Below, piece after piece: positions 58,301-64,000 of a stretch of DNA of 64,000 nucleotides. The position numbers were made by a program, and so were the translations under genes. The notes below the pieces were generated by a model. It was not told the DNA's origin, made no database searches, and saw only the letters and a program-made list of their open reading frames with translations. Every line of letters starts with the position of its first letter. Position 1 is the first letter of the stretch. Origin of the DNA: Paenibacillus sp. SYP-B3998 (GTDB lineage Bacteria > Bacillota > Bacilli > Paenibacillales > NBRC-103111). The stretch spans positions 1 to 64,000 of the forward strand of contig NZ_JAAIKC010000016.1 in the NCBI RefSeq assembly GCF_010820665.1, in the 5' to 3' direction.

Positions 58301-58972
58301 TTCGCCCTGAAGTCCTTTAATGAAGGCCGCTCCCATCTTACCAACAAGCTCCTGATTGTCGCTGAAGCCTTCGTAGGTGCGCCCCCATTGAATATTTTGC
58401 GGATCCGCGATTGTCGGGGAGAACGCCCAATGGGTTCCAGCGGCTTTGATTTCCTGTGCAGCCGCTGCGCCAATTTGCTGGACAAGCGCTGTGTCACGCG
58501 ACGCACCTAGACCAATATTATGCGGGAAGAGCGTTGCACCAAGCAGGTTGCTGTTGCCGTGAATAGCGTCAACCCCATATAGGATGGGAATGCCTAGGCG
58601 TGTAGACAGTGCTCCCGATTGGTAAGAATCGACAAGTGAAGCCCAATTCTCGCGGGTGCTGTCCGATTGCTTGCCATTCGGGAACGAACCGCCTCCGCTG
58701 AGTACAGACCCCAAGTAGTAATTCTGTACATCGTCGGGTGTGACGGATGCCCGCTCAGCCTGTACCATTTGACCAACCTTTTCGTCCAATGACATTTTGG
58801 AGAGCAGATCGCTGACTCGCTCCTCCACCGGTTTCGAACTATTCCAGTAGGAGGCAAGCTCCGGTGGAGTTAGATTGTTCGTATCATTGGCTAATGCCGC
58901 TATTCCGGATAATGATGAGCTGATCATAATTCCTGCTGACAGCAAAGATAACTTGCTTTTCCACATTCTCAT
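52316..58972 (-). CDS. Giant SLH-anchored GH3-CBM6-GH30 glucanase
   Basis: A 2,218-residue surface enzyme with two catalytic units. Signal peptide about 1-30. GH3 unit about 40-650 (nucleophile Asp near 326 in FVISDYNAV; substrate loop KHFFGEG). CBM6 about 660-790. GH30 about 850-1270 with acid/base Glu near 1034 (LQNEP) and nucleophile Glu near 1132 (LTERAVWG), resembling beta-1,6-glucanases. Then an immunoglobulin/X2-like region, two more CBM6-like modules (about 1390-1640), a chitobiase C-terminal-like domain, a Big2 domain (about 1720-1805), a Thr/Ser/Pro linker, a beta-rich domain and three SLH repeats (about 2040-2218). Start at 58972 behind AAGGAGG. A longer frame upstream lacks a signal peptide start. 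It probably trims fungal or plant beta-glucan at the cell surface. Confidence 0.93.
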   Translation of the reverse strand: MRMWKSKLSLLSAGIMISSSLSGIAALANDTNNLTPPELASYWNSSKPVEERVSDLLSKMSLDEKVGQMVQAERASVTPDDVQNYYLGSVLSGGGSFPNGKQSDSTRENWASLVDSYQSGALSTRLGIPILYGVDAIHGNSNLLGATLFPHNIGLGASRDTALVQQIGAAAAQEIKAAGTHWAFSPTIADPQNIQWGRTYEGFSDNQELVGKMGAAFIKGLQGETRDQLKRADRVIATAKHFFGEGLTEGGANQGNVTDMTEAQVTALDLPIYKAAVDAGARTVMASYSSIQGLKMHANKRLLTDVLKGTAEGQLGFTGFVISDYNAVQQITKDWDGKAVSGLKNQIRVAVNAGVDMMMMATEWKTTITNLKALVAEGGIKQERIDDAVTRILRVKFESGVFEHPMTDNKLAGTFGSTEHRALARKAVSESLVLLKNDKVNGSPILSQLSGMNKIFVAGKSATDIGLQSGGWSITWQGAKGNTTTGTTILQGIQQVVGSTKNVTYNKHGRGAEGNDVAIVFIGETPYAESNGDGLNKLKLDSEDLSTLDNIKASGVPTIVVLVSGRPLMIGDRLNDWTGLVEAWLPGTEGAGVADVLFGNMDFTGKLPVRWPFYTEAYTNPIAGQSNLDPKYVLFHYGYGLTKAEGTPTLPIMPDKPGQKDPYVKVEAENYTAKSDGLKSENTSDTGGGQNIGYTSAGAWLEYLIDVPANGTYDVDFRYAGGDAGSTNSGMLISDAGGHALGELKGVGYTGGWQTWKTATVKGVDLSAGVQKIKLQFTSGGLNFNWFGSTGFGPAPEQGGNSGGAIIPQNPVLGGQGKVQSWLSSERSSQSMLWYYAPQWQPGDELKQLTPQANLDLTSVGNDVYATTINIDPNKQYQTITGMGSSMEESTIFNITKMSDAKQNELLTKLVSNANGIGMSMTRLTIGTADFTSRKFYSYDDMPTGQTDPNLAHFSIQKDIDYGIIPVLKKIIAINPDMKFFASPWSPPGWMKTTDSMIKGSVKDEYLPVLADYYVKFIQAYKEQGINISAMTLQNEPLLEIEYPSTKMPWQQEAELSKLLHQKLIVAGLDVKIWIFDHNFSDTMNYPAPMLADAANRDAIDGTAFHDYGGDPSMMSQLHDLYPTENIYLTERAVWGTAGADRMAQYFRNWAKSYNSWVVMLDSDIATHQWVGTPDPTMIIKDSSNPDHYWLTPEYYTLGNYSKFVKPDYIRIDSNYGSKDHVTNVSFMSPDKKTIVSVVVNQTDITQTFKLVSDGTQVAAQIPAKSVITYKWDRIVLGQKDPVVMTVAPQSLPYNVNNKEISLTVTGMTYGTKLGTIALGVEAAAMGITLGDVTYAGPAQANVQLRWDPTKPYYVNTPLTVTASTYSNTEASQTLMGSIMLMGTGHKTIATDILPGPITANDYYQLSGVAIHGADTSNAKLTGIHTGAWAEFKINVPASGKYAVTLNVASPNGGGFLLQSENLSTLGSYTIPNLYGSTAWAGARLSVQLQAGEQIIRIQGNSGSFDMQNIAFEPVTTQAAGSDGVIKVEAEKFVAASQQVIQYGSGMNNLGYTTAGSTFDYLINVPQKGYYKVHLQYATPQGGVSASILSNGALKGSASMPTTGSWGTYQEASVVVKLDAGVQTLRIIDNGDGFNFDALSIEPGGTPVVVMQKAKAPLVKATTKSVALITDIEGATIYYTTDGSLPTKNSAAYTSPIGVTSAKVIRAMTSKEGMIDSFVTFFSAPGAYVAVTGISLDPTELPLKVGSVGVLKTKFQPEFVSNEEVTWTSSDTGIATVDSSGKVTAIAVGTATIKVTTVDGGKEATAVIVVTKAAGGGDDPTPRTSSPSTPSTSTTTSDSGKVIVQPITDANGMASATVKPEDIKAALHSAIDHKITIVVNAATGTKQVRLDIPVQDILADSSIKAIQLETGLATVTINPDLVSKNGGTAASIIQLSVEAVDTANLLATVQEQLNGRMVYDFSLRIDGKKVSSFNGSGVQVGIPYKMKAGEKPNNIIIYCIDDTGKLEVVKNGKYNPATGNVEFKAKHFSQYAAAYSHASFTDTSVAPWAEDSIQALAARGAINGTGNGWFNPTGEVTRAEFIKMLIDTFDLADVTAVTTFTDVHEGEWYTNAIASAQKLGIVNGKDDGTFGVNDNITREDMVVMVYRISQQLNLTLASGQLSAAFTDQPQIASYAKAAVDAIKNAGIINGIEDGSFAPKDHASRAQAATMIFRLFFQA

Positions 58973-59406
58973 AAATTTCCTCCTTAATTCGAGCTTGCCT
59001 TGACCTACTGAACGATCCGAATTATTCGTAAAAAAAGAAAAGGTAATCTTTTCACCAATCCACCTTCTTGAATCTAAATTTGTCATTTTTTTGCTTCCTT
59101 GATCTCATTGTAAGTGAGCGGATGCGAAATTGTTAGGCACGGTTTTTCAGGTAATGTTATCTATTTTTTAGGTTTTACTTTCCAAAACACTCCCCCATCT
59201 TAGAAAAGAGGTATCTCTTTCCTACATTTTTTGTCCGTTTTTATGATTTTGTTGTACAGTTTTCACATTGGACCCCAAACGGTTAATTTTCTTGTTGCTT
59301 GCCATAAGTTTCTTTGTGGCATTTTTCAGATTTACTTGTCTGATTTTTAACCTTTTCTTTGTTTCCTCCAGGGTAATCGCTTACGAATTGCGCGCGACCA
59401 AGCCCA
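58973..59406. other. Upstream region of the GH3-GH30 gene
   Basis: AT-rich, with no gene. GGTAATCGCTTACG at 59372-59385 matches the CcpA cre consensus at 12 of 14 positions and may be a weak cre site, although it is about 400 bases from the start codon. No clear promoter was recognised. Confidence 0.4.
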
Positions 59407-59440
59407 CAAAAAAGAGGCAAGAATTCATATTCCTACCTCT
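59407..59440 (-). terminator. Terminator of the GH64 gene
   Basis: On the minus strand AGAGG-AGGAAT pairs imperfectly with ATTCTT-CCTCT around ATGA and is followed by TTTTTTG. It lies about 55 bases after the stop codon at 59495. Confidence 0.7.
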
Positions 59441-59494
59441 GAAGCGTTCTAACAAACGAGAGAAGATCGATGATCAGCCAAGAGTAATGCTACA

Positions 59495-62167
59495 TTACCA
59501 TCCAACCCTAATAATTAATCCTTTCGGATTGCCAACTTCCAGATAAGCAGCTTGATTGTTGACATCGTCATAAGCAAAGCCATAGGCTAATCCATTAATA
59601 CCGTAAGTATGCCAAAATTTTGAATAGTAATTGGCTGGAGCAGCTTGATAATAATTGCCAACATTATTCCAATTGCTATCTGTAAAGACATGTCTATTGA
59701 TTGCAGCACAAGTTTGAGCATTGGTTAAAGCTCCATCGCATCTGAGAATATCCTGTGTGGAATAGCTGGAATAACCGGAAAAGTAAGTAGAATTAGCGCC
59801 GCCTGGGGCAAAAGAACCGTGAATTGGAGCAATAACCCGGTAAGGAGCTTGAACGGTGCCTAGCGATTTAAATGCAGAAGGCATTTCATTGGCGAATTTA
59901 GCAAATAAGCCGGAACGGGTTTCAACTTCCAATTCGCCAACGGTATGGTCGTAATTTCCGGCTGCATTGACTAGTCTGTGTTGAACAGGGAAGCCGAACA
60001 TATCAACCCTTGTCGTGTTTCCATGATATCCAGTTGCGTCAACTGTAAATTCGATAAAGTCAAAATATACATTCAAATTCGGGTCTGCGGGGTTATTAAT
60101 ATCGGGTCCGGCAAATCCGCTATCATACGTTTTAATGTAACATTCAGTGGCTACACAAAGGAACATTCTACCTGATGTTATTCTCGGCATACTTACCCAC
60201 GATGCATCACTTATTTTGTGATAGAAGTTTGCATAGTTAACGCCATTTTTCGTTAAATGTCCGGGTGCATCATTAAGTGCCAGTGAAACAGGCTGTAAAT
60301 TTCCATTTATATCCAAATAACTCCATTTTCCATTTGTGGGATTTATCCCAAGAACCCCCCAATAGACCTGACTATCCGGATAAGCTCCGTTTGTTCCGTT
60401 CATAACCTTAAGCGATATTACACCGCTTCCGCTTGGCGCTGGTATTGAAGAGCCCGGTATGGAGTATATGGAAGGCGATGATGGTGTTGAAGCAGTCGTG
60501 AAGTCCAACCAGTTGATATTAAAGCCGCCAGAAGATGCATATACCCGCAGTGTTTGGTTGCCCGCCGGCAATGTAACAGTTGCATTCACGGTTTGCCACG
60601 ATTGCCATCCGCCAGTATTTGGAGCATTTGCCGTCGTTAACACTTGGCCAGAAGCATTTCTTATTTGAAGCTGACCTGTCGCATTGGGGCTGGCTACTCT
60701 GAATCCAACGGTATAAGTCCCTGCGTTTTGGACATTTACATCATAATCCATCCAACTCTCTGTATGAATCCACCCTACATTCAAGCCTCCTCCTGTATCA
60801 GTTGTTGTCTCTGTCTGAACGTCAAATTTAGCGCTGTAGCTTTCAGCTTCAATCTTCCCAGGAATAACTCCGCCACTTGATGTATCTTTCAAAGACTCAC
60901 CGGTAAACGGATTGTACCGAGCGATGGCAATGATAAGCCATCCGGTGCTTGAAACACAGTTTTCCTGGTTCATTTTCCAATAGTTATTGTTCGAACCTTT
61001 TAGAGAGTAAGGCAATCCACCAAGTAAAGATCCGCTCGTACCTTGTTTTTTGATTAATTCATCCAAAATGGCGTTTGCCTTGGCCATATTGCCGTTCATG
61101 AAATGTGCCGTGGACATGAATGTGGAACCTTCGAACCAAATATCCGAGCATTTATTACCGTTCGGCTGTCCGGTTGGCGTCAATGCTGCGGCACAATCAT
61201 ATTGCCAATCGAAATCATAAGCAGTCATCATGTTGATGCCATCATAATCTAACGTATGTACATATTTAGGATCTGTTGTAGTTCCTGTACCGTTGGCATT
61301 ATCGACATAAGCAAGCGACTTTTTATAATCCCTTGTTCCTGTTAAGCCTAATGAAAGGACGCCCCAAGGGTTAACATCCAATGGCACACTTGGATCAAGC
61401 AGATTCGTATTGTTTTTCCATCCGCCGTTCCATCGTTTAAGTGTGTCGTTCCATACGACGTTATCTAAGAAATTTTTAACTCCGGTAGCTGCACTGTTGT
61501 AGGTCGTCGTACGATCTTGGAACACATTTGCATAATATTTCAACACATTGTACATGTCTTGGTTATGCTCAGTGGAAGTCCATACTTCATCAGTCCATGT
61601 ATTAGGAACATCCCATTGCGTCCTGCCTCCCGAAATACCGCCATTCGCTTTCTGAAATGTAACTGCCCAATCCAGTGCTTTCTTAGCATTAGGTTGGAAG
61701 CGCGTATCCCCATATTTCTTCTCATAGGTCATATAGGCCATAACCATCCAGGCCACTGGACCAACATGTTTGCGGATTTCTTCGCCGAAACCGTTGTTCC
61801 ACCAGTAAGAGTTAATCCATGATCCATCAGAATCTTGGAATTGAGACATTTTGGTTAAAACTTTTTCCGCTCTGACGCGATCATCCTTGAGCATGAACGA
61901 AATCGCCGCTACACCCTGATCATAAGTGTAAGCAATTTGTCTGCGATTCGTCGCATCCCACCAATCGTCAAAACTATCCACCATACCATCGCCTGCTGTA
62001 CCTATAGTTAGATCCTGCTGCGCCTTTAACCAAGAGTAAGCCCTATCAGAGGCCAAAGCATAATCTGCCGCAGCACTTACACTTGCCAAAGGAACTATCA
62101 ATTGGACGAGCATCATCATAGCCAAAAGAACAACAGAGATGCATTTAAACTTCTTTTTAATAAACAT
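59495..62167 (-). CDS. Secreted toroid-CBM6-GH64 beta-1,3-glucanase
   Basis: An 890-residue exported protein. Signal peptide 1 to about 33 (ending SVSAA). Residues about 35-430 look like an alpha/alpha-toroid domain (repeated helical turns such as YDQGVAAISFML, GPVAWMVMAYMTYEKKYGD, WGVLSLGLTG) whose family I cannot name. CBM6 follows at about 445-570 (IEAESYSAKFD, ending NINWLDF). The C-terminal 310 residues are a GH64 laminaripentaose-type beta-1,3-glucanase: Glu near 706 (FDFIEFT) and Asp near 722 (TRVDMFG) are 16 residues apart, the spacing of the catalytic pair in the Streptomyces enzyme. The ATG at 62167 follows AAGGAG. The toroid may be a second glycosidase. Confidence 0.92.
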   Translation of the reverse strand: MFIKKKFKCISVVLLAMMMLVQLIVPLASVSAAADYALASDRAYSWLKAQQDLTIGTAGDGMVDSFDDWWDATNRRQIAYTYDQGVAAISFMLKDDRVRAEKVLTKMSQFQDSDGSWINSYWWNNGFGEEIRKHVGPVAWMVMAYMTYEKKYGDTRFQPNAKKALDWAVTFQKANGGISGGRTQWDVPNTWTDEVWTSTEHNQDMYNVLKYYANVFQDRTTTYNSAATGVKNFLDNVVWNDTLKRWNGGWKNNTNLLDPSVPLDVNPWGVLSLGLTGTRDYKKSLAYVDNANGTGTTTDPKYVHTLDYDGINMMTAYDFDWQYDCAAALTPTGQPNGNKCSDIWFEGSTFMSTAHFMNGNMAKANAILDELIKKQGTSGSLLGGLPYSLKGSNNNYWKMNQENCVSSTGWLIIAIARYNPFTGESLKDTSSGGVIPGKIEAESYSAKFDVQTETTTDTGGGLNVGWIHTESWMDYDVNVQNAGTYTVGFRVASPNATGQLQIRNASGQVLTTANAPNTGGWQSWQTVNATVTLPAGNQTLRVYASSGGFNINWLDFTTASTPSSPSIYSIPGSSIPAPSGSGVISLKVMNGTNGAYPDSQVYWGVLGINPTNGKWSYLDINGNLQPVSLALNDAPGHLTKNGVNYANFYHKISDASWVSMPRITSGRMFLCVATECYIKTYDSGFAGPDINNPADPNLNVYFDFIEFTVDATGYHGNTTRVDMFGFPVQHRLVNAAGNYDHTVGELEVETRSGLFAKFANEMPSAFKSLGTVQAPYRVIAPIHGSFAPGGANSTYFSGYSSYSTQDILRCDGALTNAQTCAAINRHVFTDSNWNNVGNYYQAAPANYYSKFWHTYGINGLAYGFAYDDVNNQAAYLEVGNPKGLIIRVGW

Positions 62168-62243
62168 ATACACGCTCCTTATCAAGATAAATACAGTGCA
62201 TTTGCCTTATCTATACCTCCATAACCTGAGACCTTGATTTATT

Positions 62244-62256
62244 ACCGAAAATCGGT
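62244..62256. promoter_or_regulatory. Inverted repeat upstream of the GH64 gene
   Basis: ACCGA-AAA-TCGGT is a perfect inverted repeat 77 bases upstream of the start codon. It may be an operator. No cre match is present, and the regulator is unknown. Confidence 0.3.
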
Positions 62257-62313
62257 TTATAGCAAATCCCTCACCCCCATTCAGAATGTCCAATTGTGAT
62301 CGTTGACGCAAAC

Positions 62314-62796
62314 TCATAGATATAGGGTGCACCGGTCACAGTCCACATTGATAAGCTTGCCCAGATCTGCATTCGCAGTCTTTTCAGGTCTATAGGTGTG
62401 ATATTCGAAACCTTCTATGTATCCTTTCGCGACAAGGGCCTGAATCGCTGCAGTTGCTTCCTTGCACACGTTATCAGGATCAATAAAATTGGATACGCTT
62501 CCAAAACGATCTTTATGAAAGTGATAGACAGCTTCCAAAGCTATCGTCGCTTCGGCTCTGCTTAGAGGATCCGCTGCAAGTGATTTGTTCTCTGCATCCA
62601 GTTGGAAATAACCTGCGGCTAAAGCTTTGCGCAATGTAATATCCTCATACCCTTGAAGAATCCCCAACTCGTTCCAACGAAGGATCTGTTCCGCAGCCCA
62701 ATGATTGGATGCCAAATCACTAAATGCATGAGTCGGTTCATGTACCAATGTCAATTCAAGCAGCTTGTTGCTCGAATTGCTTTTCAATAATAGCAA
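62314..62796 (-). pseudogene. Fragment of an SLH-domain protein
   Basis: The 160-codon frame contains two SLH-like repeats (FSDLASNHWAAEQILRWNEL; AAIQALVAKGYIEGFEYHTY). It has no ATG, no ribosome binding site and no signal peptide. The best start is TTG at 62796, and an in-frame stop lies 21 bases further upstream. SLH proteins must be exported to work, so this is most likely the 3' end of a lost surface-protein gene. A free SLH protein is the unlikely alternative. Confidence 0.6.
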
Positions 62797-63246
62797 ACAA
62801 AATATGGGATAGTCCTAGATCTTGACTATATTGTAAAACAGCCGAGCTTTCATTGTTAGGCCGCATTTTTCAGGTATGGTAGTAATTTTTCTAAGTATGT
62901 GTATATTTAGTATCCATGTACTTGTACTGATACATATGGAGTCTTTTTCCTATGCATTATTTCATCTGCCCCCCCTGAAAAGGGTTATAAAAGTGTTAAT
63001 ACGGTAACCAAAATTATAGCGTTAGTAGGTCTATCTTTCCTATAATGGGCTCACACTCAAATAAATGATACTCCAATCCACAGCATCCCCTTCTTGTACT
63101 ACTCAAGTCTACTCACCCATTCCGATTTCTTTTTGAAGTCGTCATTGAACAATCGATTCCCCCCTTTCCAAAAGAGACCATAGCGACAGCTCATGTTTGT
63201 TTTGCCATTCCGATTGAAAGGAAGTGATAAAAGAAACATTTCGGCT
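62797..63246. other. Upstream region of the GH5 gene
   Basis: No gene. A TATAAT lies near 63041 without a good -35. A weak pair, TTGCCA near 63199 followed after 17 bases by TGATAA, would start transcription just before the STAB-SD-like element. Confidence 0.35.
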
Positions 63247-63270
63247 GGAAAGGAGGCGATCCAAATGTAG
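63247..63270 (+). promoter_or_regulatory. STAB-SD-like element with start-stop codon pair
   Basis: GGAAAGGAGGCGATCC complements the 3' tail of 16S rRNA over almost its whole length (one mismatch). It is followed two bases later by ATG TAG, a start codon directly followed by a stop. It lies 53 bases before the real start of the GH5 gene. Such unproductive ribosome sites in leaders stabilise mRNA in Bacillus (cry3A STAB-SD). Confidence 0.55.
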
Positions 63271-63322
63271 AACCTGTGAAAATTCCCTTGATCCTATTAT
63301 TAAATAGAGAGGTTGGGAACAG

Positions 63323-64000
63323 ATGAAAAGAAAAGTATGGAGATTCGCGCTAATTATTTCTCTTATTGTAGGTGCATTGGGCTCTGGGTTCCAGGTATCC
63401 GCGGACGGTCCGAATTATTATCACACCAACGGTAACCGGATTGTGGATTCTGGCGGCAAGGCCGCCACTTTTAACGGTGTTAGCTGGTTTGGATTTGAGA
63501 CGTCGAATTTCACGCCGCACGGATTGTGGACTCGTTCGATGGACAGCTTACTCGATCAACTGAAGGATAAAGGGTACAATCTGCTGCGTATCCCTTACAC
63601 CAATGAGATGTTTCTGCCAAGTAAGATGCCTAACGGCATCGATTATTCGAAAAACCCCGATCTGCAGGGGCTGACGCCTATACAAATCCTCGACAAACTG
63701 ATTGAAAAGGCGGGCACAAGGAAAATGAAGGTGTTCCTGGACCGCCATCGTCCGACATCCGCTGAACAAACGGAACTGTGGTACACTTCAACAGTTTCAG
63801 AGACGACCTGGGTGGAAGACTGGAAGATGCTTGCGCAGCGTTATACGGGCAACGATACGGTAATCGGGGCAGATCTGCATAACGAGCCTCACGGAAACGC
63901 TTGTTGGGGCTGCGGAGATTCGACTCGCGATTGGCGTTTGGCCGCCGAACGTGCCGGCAATGCCATATTAAGCGTTAACTCGAATTGGCTGATCATCGTC
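63323..64000 (+). CDS. Secreted GH5 glycosidase (cellulase-type), partial
   Basis: 226 codons, open at the window edge. Signal peptide 1 to about 28 (LIISLIVGALGSGFQVSA), then the start of a GH5 barrel: FNGVSWFGFET, YNLLRIPYTNEMF, KVFLDRHRP and the acid/base motif ADLHNEPHG with Glu188. The nucleophile and any binding modules lie outside the window. Domain style (IVDSGGKAATFNGVSWFGFE) is that of Paenibacillus and Bacillus endoglucanases, though mannanase or xyloglucanase cannot be excluded. The start at 63323 follows GGTTGGGA. The leader holds a STAB-SD-like site. Confidence 0.9.
   Translation, partial: MKRKVWRFALIISLIVGALGSGFQVSADGPNYYHTNGNRIVDSGGKAATFNGVSWFGFETSNFTPHGLWTRSMDSLLDQLKDKGYNLLRIPYTNEMFLPSKMPNGIDYSKNPDLQGLTPIQILDKLIEKAGTRKMKVFLDRHRPTSAEQTELWYTSTVSETTWVEDWKMLAQRYTGNDTVIGADLHNEPHGNACWGCGDSTRDWRLAAERAGNAILSVNSNWLIIV

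Overview
The window looks like chromosomal DNA of a Paenibacillus-type Gram-positive spore former. The evidence is strong AGGAGG ribosome binding sites with frequent TTG/GTG starts, SLH-anchored surface enzymes, a spore-germination permease fragment, CcpA- and Fnr-type sites of Bacillus consensus, and a Bce-type antibiotic-resistance module. No tRNA, rRNA or CRISPR array was seen. Both edges cut genes: an NRPS on the left and a GH5 glycosidase on the right.

Region 1 (1-21616, minus strand) is one uninterrupted reading frame of more than 7,200 codons encoding a six-module (so far) non-ribosomal peptide synthetase. The order is C(starter)-A-T / C-A-T-E / C-A-T / C-A-T-E / C-A-T / C-A-T. The ten-residue adenylation codes I read are Dab (DVGEISSIDK), an aromatic or large hydrophobic residue (DAWIIGAIVK, epimerised), unassigned (DVANFAIIYK), Ser (DVWHFSLVDK, epimerised), Phe (DAWTVAAVCK) and Pro (DVQLIAHVVK). 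The first C domain resembles the acylating starter C of surfactin synthetase, so the product should be a cationic lipopeptide beginning acyl-Dab-D-aromatic-X-D-Ser-Phe-Pro. I do not recognise this order.

Region 2 (22.8-25.4 kb, plus strand) is a divergent three-gene operon: a MerR regulator, a GNAT acetyltransferase and a membrane-anchored alpha/beta hydrolase. It sits behind a textbook 19-bp-spacer MerR promoter carrying a perfect 21-bp palindrome. It could be a drug-response or self-protection operon.

Region 3 (25.9-34.7 kb) holds a secreted GH18 chitinase with CBM5/12 and FnIII modules, a decayed IS1182-type transposase, an O-antigen-ligase/TPR membrane protein, a split RCC1-repeat locus, and a short-form hybrid cluster protein (hcp) behind a perfect Fnr-type site.

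Region 4 (35.0-47.2 kb, minus strand) is rich in envelope-stress genes. A bceRSAB-like two-component/ABC transporter module is followed by an SLH-anchored serine beta-lactamase-like hydrolase that shares the same candidate operator (TNACA-N4-TGTNA). Next come a DUF4386 membrane protein, a chimeric small membrane protein, an MDR oxidoreductase and a YtrA-type GntR/ABC operon.

Region 5 (47.2-49.6 kb) holds small genes and fragments and an SDR protein whose catalytic Tyr is Phe.

Region 6 (49.8-64 kb) is a polysaccharide-degradation block: a beta-amylase with a cre site, a giant SLH-anchored GH3-CBM6-GH30 enzyme of 2,218 residues, a toroid-CBM6-GH64 beta-1,3-glucanase and a GH5 cellulase-type enzyme whose leader carries a STAB-SD-like element. 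With the chitinase, these enzymes can attack chitin, beta-1,3-glucan and probably beta-1,6-glucan. Together with the lipopeptide synthetase this suggests a fungus-attacking lifestyle (inference).
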